NCBI GenBank assembly: GCA_009912175.1
Contig: WNDQ01000021.1
Coordinates: 1 to 61,698, forward strand
Direction of reading: 5' to 3'
Origin: Paracidovorax wautersii
GTDB taxonomy: Bacteria; Pseudomonadota; Gammaproteobacteria; Burkholderiales; Burkholderiaceae_C
Length of the DNA: 61,698 nt
A program made the position numbers and the translations under genes. Below, piece after piece: positions 13,444-22,591 of the stretch (position 1 is its first letter; every line of letters starts with the position of its first letter). Under the pieces are notes generated by a model. It worked only from the letters and a program-made list of their open reading frames with translations, had not been told where the DNA came from and did no database searches.

Positions 13444-15231
13444 ATGCCCTCTGTTTCCGAGGCCGGCGAGCGCAACCGCTTCGACTACATCGTCATTGGC
13501 GCGGGCTCGGCCGGCGCCCTCATGGCCAACCGCCTGAGCGCCGACCCGCAGGTTCGCGTGCTGCTGCTCGAAGCCGGCCGCCGGGACGACTACCACTGGG
13601 TGCACATCCCCGTGGGCTACCTCTACTGCATCGGCAACCCGCGCACCGACTGGTGTTTCTCGACCGAGCCCGAGCCCGGCCTGAACGGCCGCGCGCTGCG
13701 CTACCCGCGCGGCAAGGTGCTGGGCGGCAGTTCCAGCATCAACGGCATGATCTACATGCGCGGCCAGGCGCGCGACTATGACCAGTGGGCCGCCCTCACC
13801 GGCGACGACACCTGGCGCTGGGAGCAGGTGCTGCCCGCCTTCAAGGCGCACGAAGACCACTACCGGCTCGACGCGCCCCAGCCCGGCCAGCGGGGCCAAG
13901 CCGGCCTGGACGAGGCTGCCCGGCGCGACTTCGCGCAGTTCCACGGCAGCGCCACGCAGTACCTGGGGCCCAATGGCCGGCGCGGCCAGCGCACCACGGG
14001 CGGCGAGTGGCGTGTGGAAAAACAGCGCCTGCGCTGGGACATCCTGGACGCCTTCGCGCAGGCCGCGCAGCAGGCCGGCGTGCCGGCCTCGGACGACTTC
14101 AACCGCGGCGACAACGAGGGCGTGGGCTATTTCGAGGTCAACCAGCGCCAGGGCTGGCGCTGGAACACGGCCAAGGCCTTTCTGCGGCCGGCCTGCTACG
14201 GCCGGCCCAATTTCGAGCTGTGGACGGGCGCCCACGTGCAGCGCCTGCAGATCGACCGTCAGCCCGACGGCAGCCTGCGCTGCTCCGGCGCCGAAGTCTG
14301 GAACGGCCGCGAAAGCGTGACGGTGCACGCCACGCGCGAGGTGGTGCTGTGCGCCGGCGCCGTCGGCTCGCCGCAGTTGCTGCAGCTGTCGGGCATCGGC
14401 CCGGGCGAGCTGCTGCGCAGCCATGGCATCGAGGTCGTCGCCGACCGCCCCGCCGTGGGCGCCAACCTGCAGGACCATCTGCAGATCCGCTCGGTCTACA
14501 AGGTCAGCGGCGCCAAGACGCTCAACACCCTGGTGCAAAGCCTGTGGGGCCAGGGCCTGATCGGGCTCGAATACCTGCTGCGCCGCACCGGCCCCATGAG
14601 CATGGCGCCCTCGCAGCTTGGCGCCTTCACACGCTCGTCGCCCACGCAGCCGCACGCCAACCTCCAGTACCACGTGCAGCCGCTGAGCCTGGAAGCCTTT
14701 GGCGAGCCGCTGCACGCCGTGCCGGCCTTCACAGCCAGCGTGTGCAACCTCAACCCGACCTCGCGCGGCACGGTGCGCATCAAGAGCCCGCATTTCGGCG
14801 ACGCGCCCGCGATTGCCCCGAACTACCTGAGCACGCCCGAGGACCGCCAGGTCGCCGCCGACAGCCTGCGTGTGACGCGCCGCATCGTCGCCCAGCCCGC
14901 CCTGGCGCGCTACCAGCCCGAGGAATGGAAACCCGGCCCGCAATACCAGAGCGACGAAGACCTGGCGCGGCTGGCCGGCGACATCGCCACCACCATCTTC
15001 CACCCCGTGGGCACCTGCAAGATGGGTCGCGCACACGACGCCAGCGCCGTGGTCGACGCCCGCCTGCGTGTGCTCGACGGGCGCGGCGGCACCATCGCCG
15101 GCCTGCGCGTGGCCGACGCCAGCGTCATGCCCACCATCACCAGCGGCAACACCAACAGCCCGACCTTGATGATTGCGGAGAAAGCGGCGGGCTGGATTCG
15201 CGCCGACGCCAAGGCCGCGTCGGCGGCCTGA
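13444..15231 (+). CDS. GMC family FAD-dependent oxidoreductase (choline/alcohol dehydrogenase-like)
   Basis: Flavoprotein of 595 residues that oxidises an alcohol; the substrate is unknown. The N-terminal dinucleotide fold YIVIGAGSAGALMANRLS and the LLLEAG strand bind FAD. The GMC signature 1 is at PRGKVLGGSSSINGMIYMRG and signature 2 at CAGAVGSPQLLQLSGIGP. The C-terminal catalytic His is in FHPVGTCKMG and the second His/Asn position in SGNTNSPTLMIAEKA. The ATG at 13444 has CAGGAGACC upstream; the frame is open 44 codons further but that part crosses the terminator. It resembles BetA, but no betaine genes are nearby, so a general alcohol or polyethylene-glycol-type dehydrogenase is as likely. 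Confidence 0.88.
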   Translation: MPSVSEAGERNRFDYIVIGAGSAGALMANRLSADPQVRVLLLEAGRRDDYHWVHIPVGYLYCIGNPRTDWCFSTEPEPGLNGRALRYPRGKVLGGSSSINGMIYMRGQARDYDQWAALTGDDTWRWEQVLPAFKAHEDHYRLDAPQPGQRGQAGLDEAARRDFAQFHGSATQYLGPNGRRGQRTTGGEWRVEKQRLRWDILDAFAQAAQQAGVPASDDFNRGDNEGVGYFEVNQRQGWRWNTAKAFLRPACYGRPNFELWTGAHVQRLQIDRQPDGSLRCSGAEVWNGRESVTVHATREVVLCAGAVGSPQLLQLSGIGPGELLRSHGIEVVADRPAVGANLQDHLQIRSVYKVSGAKTLNTLVQSLWGQGLIGLEYLLRRTGPMSMAPSQLGAFTRSSPTQPHANLQYHVQPLSLEAFGEPLHAVPAFTASVCNLNPTSRGTVRIKSPHFGDAPAIAPNYLSTPEDRQVAADSLRVTRRIVAQPALARYQPEEWKPGPQYQSDEDLARLAGDIATTIFHPVGTCKMGRAHDASAVVDARLRVLDGRGGTIAGLRVADASVMPTITSGNTNSPTLMIAEKAAGWIRADAKAASAA

Positions 15232-15258
15232 CACCGCCGGCGCCGAACACCGGGCGCT

Positions 15259-15579
15259 TCAGGCGTCGGGTGGCCGGGGACCGCTGCGCTGGCGCAGGGC
15301 GTAGGCCACGCGCTTGAACAGCGTCTGGGGTTCCTCGGCATCGGCCCGGGACAGGGCGCTGGCCAGCTCGTCGGCACAGACAGCCAGCTCGGGCTGCCGG
15401 AACCGCCGTGCGTGGTCGCGCGCCAGAGCGATCATGGCCAGCGCGTATTCCTCGTTGCCGGCCATCCACTCCGCATCGGTGATCCGGCCCATCACACGGC
15501 GCATCAGCACGTGCAGGCGCGCGGCAATCGCCAGGCGTTCGTCGGCTGTGATGATGGACGAGGCAAGGGCGGGCGGCAT
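15259..15579 (-). CDS. Hypothetical protein, 106 residues
   Basis: Small protein with no family I recognise. It is rich in Ala, Arg and Leu with amphipathic helices (ADERLAIAARLHVLMRRVMGRI; FRQPELAVCADELASAL), so probably all-alpha and cytoplasmic. It converges with the GMC gene, 27 bp apart. No strong Shine-Dalgarno precedes the ATG at 15579. Base composition matches neighbours. Plausible gene, but not proven. Confidence 0.5.
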   Translation of the reverse strand: MPPALASSIITADERLAIAARLHVLMRRVMGRITDAEWMAGNEEYALAMIALARDHARRFRQPELAVCADELASALSRADAEEPQTLFKRVAYALRQRSGPRPPDA

Positions 15580-15745
15580 GGTGAAACGGGGAAGAAAGGC
15601 AGTCCTGACGGCGATGGTGGCAGATTTGCAGGACTCGTGCCAAGCCTGCTAGGGCCTGTTCACACTACTGCACCAAGACAAGGCGGGCTTTTCGCTCAGG
15701 GTTAGTCCTAGGCACCGTCCCAGTGCACCCCACTAGAATCGCGGC
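15580..15745. other. Gene-free stretch upstream of the candidate sRNA
   Basis: No credible protein gene. It holds a possible -10 element TAGAAT at 15734-15739 on the plus strand without a clear -35, which could start the candidate RNA at about 15746. Confidence 0.4.
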
Positions 15746-15906
15746 ACTCGGGCAGGCCATAAGCTCATAACCGGAACGGTTGGTGCGGTGGGCCTGCAAA
15801 GCGAGGGATAGAGGAGACATCAGTAAACCAGAACGATTTGGACAAGCGCCGCCACAAGGCGCCCCTCCCCTCGAAGCACCACGGCGTCAAGCCCTGGTGC
15901 TTTTTT
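15746..15906 (+). ncRNA. Candidate structured small RNA ahead of a strong terminator
   Basis: About 160 nt with no open frame that begins with ATG. Visible pairings: CTCG and GGCAGGCC (15747-15759) with GGGCCTGC and CGAG downstream (to about 15805), enclosing the perfect AACCG-GAA-CGGTT hairpin. A GCGCC/GGCGC hairpin follows (about 15846-15862), and then a terminator. A TAGAAT -10-like element lies 7 bp before the proposed start. I could not assign it to a known RNA family. It could be a trans-acting sRNA; function unknown. Confidence 0.5.
15875..15906 (+). terminator. Rho-independent terminator of the candidate sRNA
   Basis: AGCACCA-c-GGC-gtcaa-GCC-c-TGGTGCT followed by TTTTTT. A 10-bp stem with a single mismatch and a full U-run. 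No plus-strand protein gene lies upstream within 600 bp, so it must end either the candidate RNA or readthrough from the GMC gene. Confidence 0.85.
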
Positions 15907-15985
15907 ATTGCCGGGCCGCCCCAAGATAAAAAGCATCCCCCTGGGGGATCGGGCCATCGCGCAGCGATGAACCGAGGGGCCGGTT
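15903..15985 (-). repeat. Intergenic repeat family A, copy 3 (inverted)
   Basis: Reverse complement of the 84-bp element found twice at 13168-13335, with the same CATCGC-TGC-GCGATG and ATCCCC/GGGGAT hairpins and TATCTTGGGGCGGCCCGG. Its A/T end forms part of the U-run of the adjoining plus-strand terminator. It lies 51 bp from the 3' end of livF. Confidence 0.85.
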
Positions 15986-16036
15986 TTGATTGTGCGTGTG
16001 GCGTGTGACCGGGGTGTGACCCGGCCCCGGCAGCGC

Positions 16037-16733
<697 letters not shown>

Positions 16734-16744
<11 letters not shown>

Positions 16745-17507
16745 GGTGGCGGTCTCCAAGGTAGGCGGCAATGACGGCGGGGTCGCGCACCACGTCGTGC
16801 GGCGCGCCCTGGCTGAGCACGCGCCCGAGGTTGAGCACGATGGCGCGGTCGACCAGCGGCATGACGATTTCCATGACGTGCTCGACCATGATGACGGTGA
16901 TGCCCCGGTCGCGGATGCGGCGGATCAGCTCGACGCCCTTCTGCGCCTCGCTGGGCGTCAGGCCCGTCATGACCTCGTCGAGCAGCAGCAGCCGGGGCTC
17001 GGTGGCCAGCGCACGGGCGACTTCCAGCCGTCGTTTTTCGGGCGGCGTGAGCTCGTCGGCCGACACGGCGGCGCGCCCGGCCAGGCCGGTGAAGTCGAGC
17101 ACCTCGAACGCCGCCTCGCGCGCGGCGGCGGCACGCGGATGGCGCGCCAGGCTGCCCACGACCACGTTGTCGAGCACGCTCATGGTGTCGAAGGAGCGCG
17201 GCACCTGGTAGGTGCGCGCCACGCCCAGCGCACAGCGTGCGGGCGCGTCCAGCGCCGTCACGTCGCGGCCCTCGAACACCACCTGGCCCTGCGTGGGGGC
17301 TCGCGCGCCCGCAATGATGCTGAACAGCGTGGACTTGCCCGCACCGTTGGGCCCGATCAACCCCAGGATTTCGCCGCGCGGCACGTCGAAGGTGACCTCG
17401 GCATTGGCGACCAGGCCGCCAAAACGCTGCCAGATGTCGGTCAACTGCAGCAGCGGGCGGCCCGCGGCCAGGTCCTGCGCCTGGCGGGTGTCTTGTGCGC
17501 CGATCAT
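16734..17507 (-). CDS. livG: Branched-chain amino acid-type ABC transporter, ATP-binding protein LivG
   Basis: First ATPase of the importer, 257 residues. Walker A is GPNGAGKST, Walker B LLLLDEVMTGLTP and the H-loop VEHVM. The signature region reads LTPPEKRRLEVARAL, where LivG proteins often deviate from LSGGQ, so the change is a family trait and not a defect. The ATG at 17507 overlaps the livM stop by four bases (ATGA). The N-terminal 20 residues before LLQLTDIWQRFGG are loose. Works as a heterodimer with LivF beneath the LivH-LivM pore. Confidence 0.92.
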
Positions 17508-18475
17508 GACGAAGCTCCCTTGCGGCGGCTGAACAGGCCCACCAGGCCTTCGGGCTTGAGCACGGCCACCAGCATGACGAGCGCGCCGTAGATGATGAGG
17601 TCGATGCCCGTGCCCGAGCCGCCCATGTAGCTGCGCGTGACTTCGGTCAGCGGGATCAGGATCAGCGCGCCGACCAGCGGCCCCCACAGCGTGCCGATGC
17701 CGCACAGCACCACGGGCAGCACCATCAGCAGCGAAAAGCGGAAGTGCATCACGCTGTCGGGGTCGATGTAGGCCACGAAGGCCGCGTAGAAGCCGCCGCC
17801 CACGGCCGTGAGCGAGGCCGACAGCGCGGCGGCCGCCATCTTGGAGCGAAACACCGTCACGCCCAGGCTTTCGCTGGCCTCGGGGTTGTCCTTGACGGCG
17901 CGCCACCAGTAGCCCCAGCGCGAGTCCTCGACCCAGAAGGTGATCAGCCAGGTCAGCGCAAACAGCCCGAGCACAAAATAGAAGTAAGGCACCTTGTCGC
18001 GCGCGAACTGCAGCGTGGCCCAGCTGTCGGGCCCCAGCGGCCACTGAATGCCCATGGCCGCGCCCACCCAGTCCCAGTTGTGCACCAGCAGCAGGCCGAT
18101 CTCGGCGATCACCAGCGTGGCGATCGAAAAGTAATGCCCCTTGAGCCGAAAACACAGCCAGCCCAGCAGCAGCGCCAGAACGGCGGCCAGCCCCGCGCCC
18201 GCAACCATGCCGAACCACGGCAGCACGCCGTACTGCACGTACAGCACGCTGGTGGCATAAGCCCCAACACCAAAGTACAGCGCATGGCCCAAAGAAATCT
18301 GGCCGCAGTAGCCACCCAGAATGTTCCAGGCCTGGGCCAGCGCGGCATACATCAGCATGAGGATGAGCACGTTGCGCAGGTAAGGGTCGGCCACCAGCAA
18401 CGGCAGCACGGCCAACGCCGCATGCGCGCCCAGCACACCCGCGCGCCCGGCAAAAACAGGGGTAGTCGCGTTCAT
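17504..18475 (-). CDS. livM: Branched-chain amino acid-type ABC transporter, permease LivM
   Basis: Polytopic permease of 323 residues with about eight to ten membrane helices and the LivM landmarks NILGGYCGQISLGHALYFGVGAY and the cytoplasmic EAA-like RAVKDNPEASESLGV coupling loop. The frame begins one codon earlier with TTG, but the ATG at 18475 overlaps the livH stop (TGATG) and is the natural start. Ends with a basic tail. Partner of LivH. Confidence 0.92.
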   Translation of the reverse strand: MNATTPVFAGRAGVLGAHAALAVLPLLVADPYLRNVLILMLMYAALAQAWNILGGYCGQISLGHALYFGVGAYATSVLYVQYGVLPWFGMVAGAGLAAVLALLLGWLCFRLKGHYFSIATLVIAEIGLLLVHNWDWVGAAMGIQWPLGPDSWATLQFARDKVPYFYFVLGLFALTWLITFWVEDSRWGYWWRAVKDNPEASESLGVTVFRSKMAAAALSASLTAVGGGFYAAFVAYIDPDSVMHFRFSLLMVLPVVLCGIGTLWGPLVGALILIPLTEVTRSYMGGSGTGIDLIIYGALVMLVAVLKPEGLVGLFSRRKGASS

Positions 18476-19353
18476 CAAAGCCTCCTGAAGAGTCCGCTGG
18501 GGCGCAGCAGGACCACCAGCAAGTACAAGAGATACACGCCCACCGTCTTGAGCGAGGCCAGCAGCACGAGCGTGGTCACGGCCTCGACCAGGCCGACCAC
18601 GACGCCGCCGACCAGCGCGCCAAACACGCTGCCGAAGCCGCCCAGCGCCACCACCACGTAGGCAATGCCGCTGAAAGCGCCCCCGACCTGCGGGTGGATG
18701 TAATAGAAATTGGCCAGCATGGCGCCGGCCACGCCCACCAGCGCCAGCCCCAGGCCCCAGCCCAGCGCGAACACCCGGTTGCGGTCGATGCCCACCAGTG
18801 CGACCGCGCCCTGGTCCTCGCGCGTGGCCTCCAGCGCGCGGCCGAAGTCGGTGCGCGACATCAGCAGGTACAGGCCGCCAAAGGCCAGCAGCGAGACCAC
18901 GGCACCCGCGATCTGCGGCAGTGGCAGGAACACGCCAGCCAGTTCCACCGTGCGGTTGGAGAGCCAGCCGTCGGTGATCTGCCGGTAGTCGGGCGTCAGG
19001 AAGTACTGCGCCAGCCCCTGCATGAGCGTGCCCAGGCCGAAGGTCGAGAAGATCTGGACCATGCCCACGTTGGCCTTGGCCCGCATGGCGTAGCGCACCA
19101 CCAGCAGGTAGACCAGCACCCCGGCCATGAACAGCAGGGCGCCCACGATGGGCATGGCGATCACCGGGTCGAGGTGCATCGCCACGGCCAGGCCGAAGGT
19201 GATGTACATGCCCATCATCAGGAATTCGCCATGCGCGAAGTTGACCACGTCCATCAGGCCGAAGATCAACGACAGCCCCACGGCGATCAGCGCATAGATC
19301 AGGCCCATGAGCAGGCCGCTGGCCAGCACCTGGGCGATGGCTTGTGCGTTCAT
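18475..19353 (-). CDS. livH: Branched-chain amino acid-type ABC transporter, permease LivH
   Basis: Permease of 292 residues with LivH features: GLIYALIAVGLSLIFGLMDVVNFAHGEF near the N-terminus and the coupling-loop segment RALEATREDQGAVALVGIDRNRVF. About eight hydrophobic helices. The ATG at 19353 is chosen because the 52 codons open upstream overlap the end of the binding-protein gene and are not membrane-like. It lies 14 bp downstream of livK. Confidence 0.92.
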   Translation of the reverse strand: MNAQAIAQVLASGLLMGLIYALIAVGLSLIFGLMDVVNFAHGEFLMMGMYITFGLAVAMHLDPVIAMPIVGALLFMAGVLVYLLVVRYAMRAKANVGMVQIFSTFGLGTLMQGLAQYFLTPDYRQITDGWLSNRTVELAGVFLPLPQIAGAVVSLLAFGGLYLLMSRTDFGRALEATREDQGAVALVGIDRNRVFALGWGLGLALVGVAGAMLANFYYIHPQVGGAFSGIAYVVVALGGFGSVFGALVGGVVVGLVEAVTTLVLLASLKTVGVYLLYLLVVLLRPSGLFRRL

Positions 19354-19367
19354 CGGACGGTTCCCGC

Positions 19368-20618
19368 TCAGGCGTTCATCGGCCACACGGGCTGCGCCAT
19401 CGCAACCGCCGTGGGGAACACCGTGACGAAGCCCGTGCCCTTGAACTGCTGCAGCACCGGGCTGGCAAACGTGTTCTGGCCGCTGGCGTCGAACTTCACA
19501 CGCTCCCACGGCATGATGGTCTTGTCGCCCGCGATGTCGGTGGCCGCCAGCGCCGCGATGAGCTTGTCGCTGTCGGTCGAGCCGGCGCGCTGCAGCGCGT
19601 CGCCCAGCACGATGGCGGCCATAAACTGGCGCGAGCTGGCGTCGTTCAGGTCACGCCCGGCGCGCGCCTTGAAACGCTCGTTGACGAAGGTGATGGACGG
19701 CCGTTTGCCGGCCGTGTCCAGCGCGAAGCTGGCGCGCGTGATCATGCCCTGCAGCTTGTCGCCCACCACGTCGAGCGCGGCCTTTTCCACGAAGCCCGCG
19801 GCCTGCGCCACGACGTTGTGCGGCTTGTAGCCCAGCTGCGCCGCCGTGTTCATCAGCAAGATGGTGTCGGTGGTGTAGCACGAGGGCAGCAGCACGTCGG
19901 CATCGGCCGTCTTGAGCTGCTGCACCTCGGCCGACAGCGAGGGCGAGTTGGCGCGGAACTTGACGTCGGCGGCCACCTTGTAGCCACGTTCGGCCGCCAG
20001 CTTGCGCTGCACGTTGGACGAATCGGTGCCGTAGATGGTGTCCTCGAAGAACAGCGCGACCGACTCGACCTTCTTGCCGCTCTTTTTCTGCAGGTCCATG
20101 AAGTCGAACATGGCCTGCGAGAACATCTCGTCGTGCGCGGCCGGGCGGAAAAAGGTCTTGAGGTTGCGCCGGTGCAGGCTGGGCGAGGACGAGTCCGCGC
20201 AGACAAAGGGCACGCCGTAGCGCTCGCACGTGGTGCTGATGGTGGCCGCCACCGAGGAATGGAAGGCGCCGATGATGGCCACGGCCTTTTCCTGGGTGAT
20301 CAGTCGCTCGGCCTCGGCCCGGCCCTTCTGCGGGTCGGCCTGGTGGTCGGCGTAGACCACCCGCAGCTTGCGCCCGCCCAGGCTGGCGATGCCCGCGCCG
20401 GCGGCCCCGGGCAGGTCGACCGCGCTGGGCTCGTTGATGATCTGCAGCGCGGTCTCGATGGCGTGGCGCGCGTCCACGCCCACCTGCGCGTTCGGCCCGC
20501 TCATCGGGTAGATCGCGCCGACGACGATGTCGTCACCCGCCGCCAGCGCCGGCTGGAGCCCGGCCAGCGACAACGCGGCCAGGCCGCCCAGTTGCAATAG
20601 AGTTTCTCTGCGATTCAT
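19368..20618 (-). CDS. livK: ABC transporter substrate-binding protein (Peripla_BP_6/LivK type)
   Basis: Periplasmic ligand-binding protein of 416 residues for the adjacent livHMGF transporter. The N-terminus MNRRETLLQLGGLAALSLAG has a twin-arginine pattern and an Ala-rich cleavage site (PALAAGDD), so Tat export is likely. The mature part opens with the family strand IVVGAIYPMSGPNAQVG and has the usual two-lobe pattern. The ATG at 20618 is set by the signal peptide and by GAGGGAT upstream. Ligand could be branched-chain amino acids, but this family also binds amides, aromatic acids and urea. First gene of the operon; no adjacent regulator. Confidence 0.9.
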   Translation of the reverse strand: MNRRETLLQLGGLAALSLAGLQPALAAGDDIVVGAIYPMSGPNAQVGVDARHAIETALQIINEPSAVDLPGAAGAGIASLGGRKLRVVYADHQADPQKGRAEAERLITQEKAVAIIGAFHSSVAATISTTCERYGVPFVCADSSSPSLHRRNLKTFFRPAAHDEMFSQAMFDFMDLQKKSGKKVESVALFFEDTIYGTDSSNVQRKLAAERGYKVAADVKFRANSPSLSAEVQQLKTADADVLLPSCYTTDTILLMNTAAQLGYKPHNVVAQAAGFVEKAALDVVGDKLQGMITRASFALDTAGKRPSITFVNERFKARAGRDLNDASSRQFMAAIVLGDALQRAGSTDSDKLIAALAATDIAGDKTIMPWERVKFDASGQNTFASPVLQQFKGTGFVTVFPTAVAMAQPVWPMNA

Positions 20619-21129
20619 GGCATATCCCTCGTGAGGCGGGTTGAGAAAAGGTTTTAAAAACCTCTCACCCTTCGCAGGATTCATGCCACCCGGAAAAATC
20701 ATCCGGTTATTTAAAACGCGCGCAGCCACCTGCCTTCAGACCCTTTTCAGGCTGAATTCACAGGAATCTTGAAACCTCACCAATAAACCCACGCCTAGCT
20801 GGCCACCTTTGACAAGAAGGGCGGCTGAACGCCGCATCTTGAGCAACTTCCAGGCCAACTATTGAGCATGATGGCAAGTTTGTTCAACAATCAATCTTCG
20901 ATCGCCAGACAATTTGCACCTCTTTGATGCTTGGGCGTTGTTCACAGACCCAATGTGGACCGTCCGTGCACCATGGTTTCAAAGGCTGGGCTTGAGGGTG
21001 ACCCAGCCGCCAGGCCATTTCCCGGGGAATCCAAAACGACCAACGCGGACGCGCCAGATAATGGCTGTCGTCCGCGTTTGGTTTCATGGGCTGATTCCGT
21101 TTCTCGGGCCCGTTCGATACCGGCTCTGC
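20619..21129. other. Long gene-poor interval upstream of livK
   Basis: About 510 bp, less GC-rich than the rest. It should hold the livK promoter, but no convincing -35/-10 pair was found. The only open frame worth note is complement 20884-21087 (67 codons, unusually rich in tryptophan, starting MKPNADDSHYLARPRWSFW). It has no good Shine-Dalgarno and matches no family I know, so it is not called as a gene. The stretch may be a remnant of decayed sequence. Confidence 0.4.
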
Positions 21130-21573
21130 TTATTTGGCAAACAGCCGTTCGATATTCGTGAACGCCTTGATCTCCAGCGCATTGCCGGCCGGGTCGAGGA
21201 AGAACATGGTGGCCTGCTCGCCCACTTCGCCCTTGAAACGGATGTAGGGCTCGATCACGAACTCGACGCCCTTGGCGCGCAGGCGCTCGGCGATGGCCTC
21301 CCAGTCAGCCATGGGCAGCACGATGCCGAAATGGCGCACCGGCACGCCATGGCCGTCAACCGCGTTGCGCTGGGCCAGGCCGCATTCGCTGGGCGCGAGG
21401 TGGGCAACGATCTGGTGGCCGTAGAAGTTGAAGTCGATCCACTCGTCGGAGCTGCGGCCTTCGGGGCAGCCCAGCAGTTCGCCGTAGAAAACGCGGGCCT
21501 TGGCCAGGTCGTCCACGGGGAAGGCGAGGTGGAAGGGGGACATCAGGGTGGGGTTGGTCTTCACGTCGATCAT
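21130..21573 (-). CDS. VOC family protein (glyoxalase/extradiol dioxygenase fold)
   Basis: Small metalloenzyme-fold protein of 147 residues. One pair of beta-alpha-beta-beta-beta modules is visible: [19 protein letters not shown] (His ligand position) and [19 protein letters not shown], ending [18 protein letters not shown] with the glutamate ligand. Activity may be a lyase, dioxygenase or resistance-type binding; not assignable. It is divergent from a LysR gene with AT-rich DNA between, so probably its target. Confidence 0.85.
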   Translation of the reverse strand: MIDVKTNPTLMSPFHLAFPVDDLAKARVFYGELLGCPEGRSSDEWIDFNFYGHQIVAHLAPSECGLAQRNAVDGHGVPVRHFGIVLPMADWEAIAERLRAKGVEFVIEPYIRFKGEVGEQATMFFLDPAGNALEIKAFTNIERLFAK

Positions 21574-21666
21574 GGGGAAACACGCTTTCAGAGAGAGAAG
21601 GTCGGCTCGGGGCGGGCCGCTTGGGGCGATGGGTGGCAGTTTAAAAAGCCCGTCTGAAAAATAAAA

Positions 21667-21681
21667 TCAATATATATTTGA
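21667..21681. promoter_or_regulatory. LysR-box-like palindrome between VOC and lysR genes
   Basis: TCAA-tatatat-TTGA is a T-N11-A dyad typical of LysR sites, in a conspicuously AT-rich patch. It lies 28 bp before the lysR start and 94 bp before the VOC start, where it could serve both autoregulation and activation. Confidence 0.55.
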
Positions 21682-21709
21682 ACCAACCATCAATAATTTC
21701 TATGAATCG

Positions 21710-22591
21710 ATGATCCGGGAACTCAAGACCTTCATCGCCGTGGCCCAGGAAGGCACGTTTGCTGGCGCGGGCCAGTGGATCGGCCTGACGCAGGCGGCCG
21801 TCAGCGCCCAGATCCAGCGGCTGGAAGAGCACCTGGGCTACGCCCTGTTCGACCGCACCGGGCGCGCGGCGCGGCTCAACCCGCAGGGCCAGGAAACGCT
21901 GACGCAGTCGCAGGAGTTGATGCGGCTGTACGACGATCTGGGCACCCGCCGCCAGTCCCGGCCGAGCGGCGGGCGCGTGCTGCTGGGCGCCATCGCCTCG
22001 GCCCAGGCCACCACGCTGCCCGGCGTGCTGGCGCACTTTCGCCAGAGCCATCCCGATTTCCGCACGCGGGTGGTGCCCGGCGTGTCCTTCAACCTGCTCA
22101 ACCTGGTGGATGCGGGCGAGGTCGACCTGGCGCTGCTGATCCGGCCGGCCTTTGCGCTGCAGGCCGACCTGCGCTGGACCACGCTGTCGCACGAGCCCTT
22201 TCGCCTGCTGGTGCCGGCCTCGGCCGCTTCGGGCGCGACCGCCGACTGGCGCACGCTGCTGGCCACCCTGCCCTTCATCCGCTACGAGCGCACCTCGTGC
22301 GGCGGGCGGCAGGTCGAGCGTTTCCTGCGCGAGACACGCATCGCCGTGCATGACTGCGTGGAACTGGATGAACTGGAAGCGATAACCCAGCTGGTCGCGC
22401 GCGGCGTCGGCGCCGCGCTGGTGCCGCAGGTCTACGGGCAGACCGCCTGGCCGCCCGGTGTGCGGGCGCTGGACCTGGGCGCGCAGACCTTCTACCGCGA
22501 CATCGGCCTGCTGCTGCGCACCAGCCGCCAGCAGCCCCCGGCCGTGCTGGCGCTGATCCGGCTGCTGGAGCAGGCCTACGGCCTGGCGTAG
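21710..22591 (+). CDS. LysR-family transcriptional regulator
   Basis: LysR-type regulator of 293 residues, the standard length. The helix-turn-helix is at residues 18-38 (FAGAGQWIGLTQAAVSAQIQ). The effector domain follows, with GRVLLGAIASAQATTLPGVL at the hinge. The ATG at 21710 is the only sensible start; an overlapping ATG at 21702 stops after three codons. Divergent from the VOC gene. Its 3' end is overlapped antisense by the frameshifted tail of mrdA, which would otherwise stop 2 bp away. Confidence 0.9.
   Translation: MIRELKTFIAVAQEGTFAGAGQWIGLTQAAVSAQIQRLEEHLGYALFDRTGRAARLNPQGQETLTQSQELMRLYDDLGTRRQSRPSGGRVLLGAIASAQATTLPGVLAHFRQSHPDFRTRVVPGVSFNLLNLVDAGEVDLALLIRPAFALQADLRWTTLSHEPFRLLVPASAASGATADWRTLLATLPFIRYERTSCGGRQVERFLRETRIAVHDCVELDELEAITQLVARGVGAALVPQVYGQTAWPPGVRALDLGAQTFYRDIGLLLRTSRQQPPAVLALIRLLEQAYGLA

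Noticed and set aside
20884-21087. 67-codon Trp-rich frame
   Set aside because: Not called as a gene: no homology I can name, no clear ribosome site. Kept only as a low-interest note.
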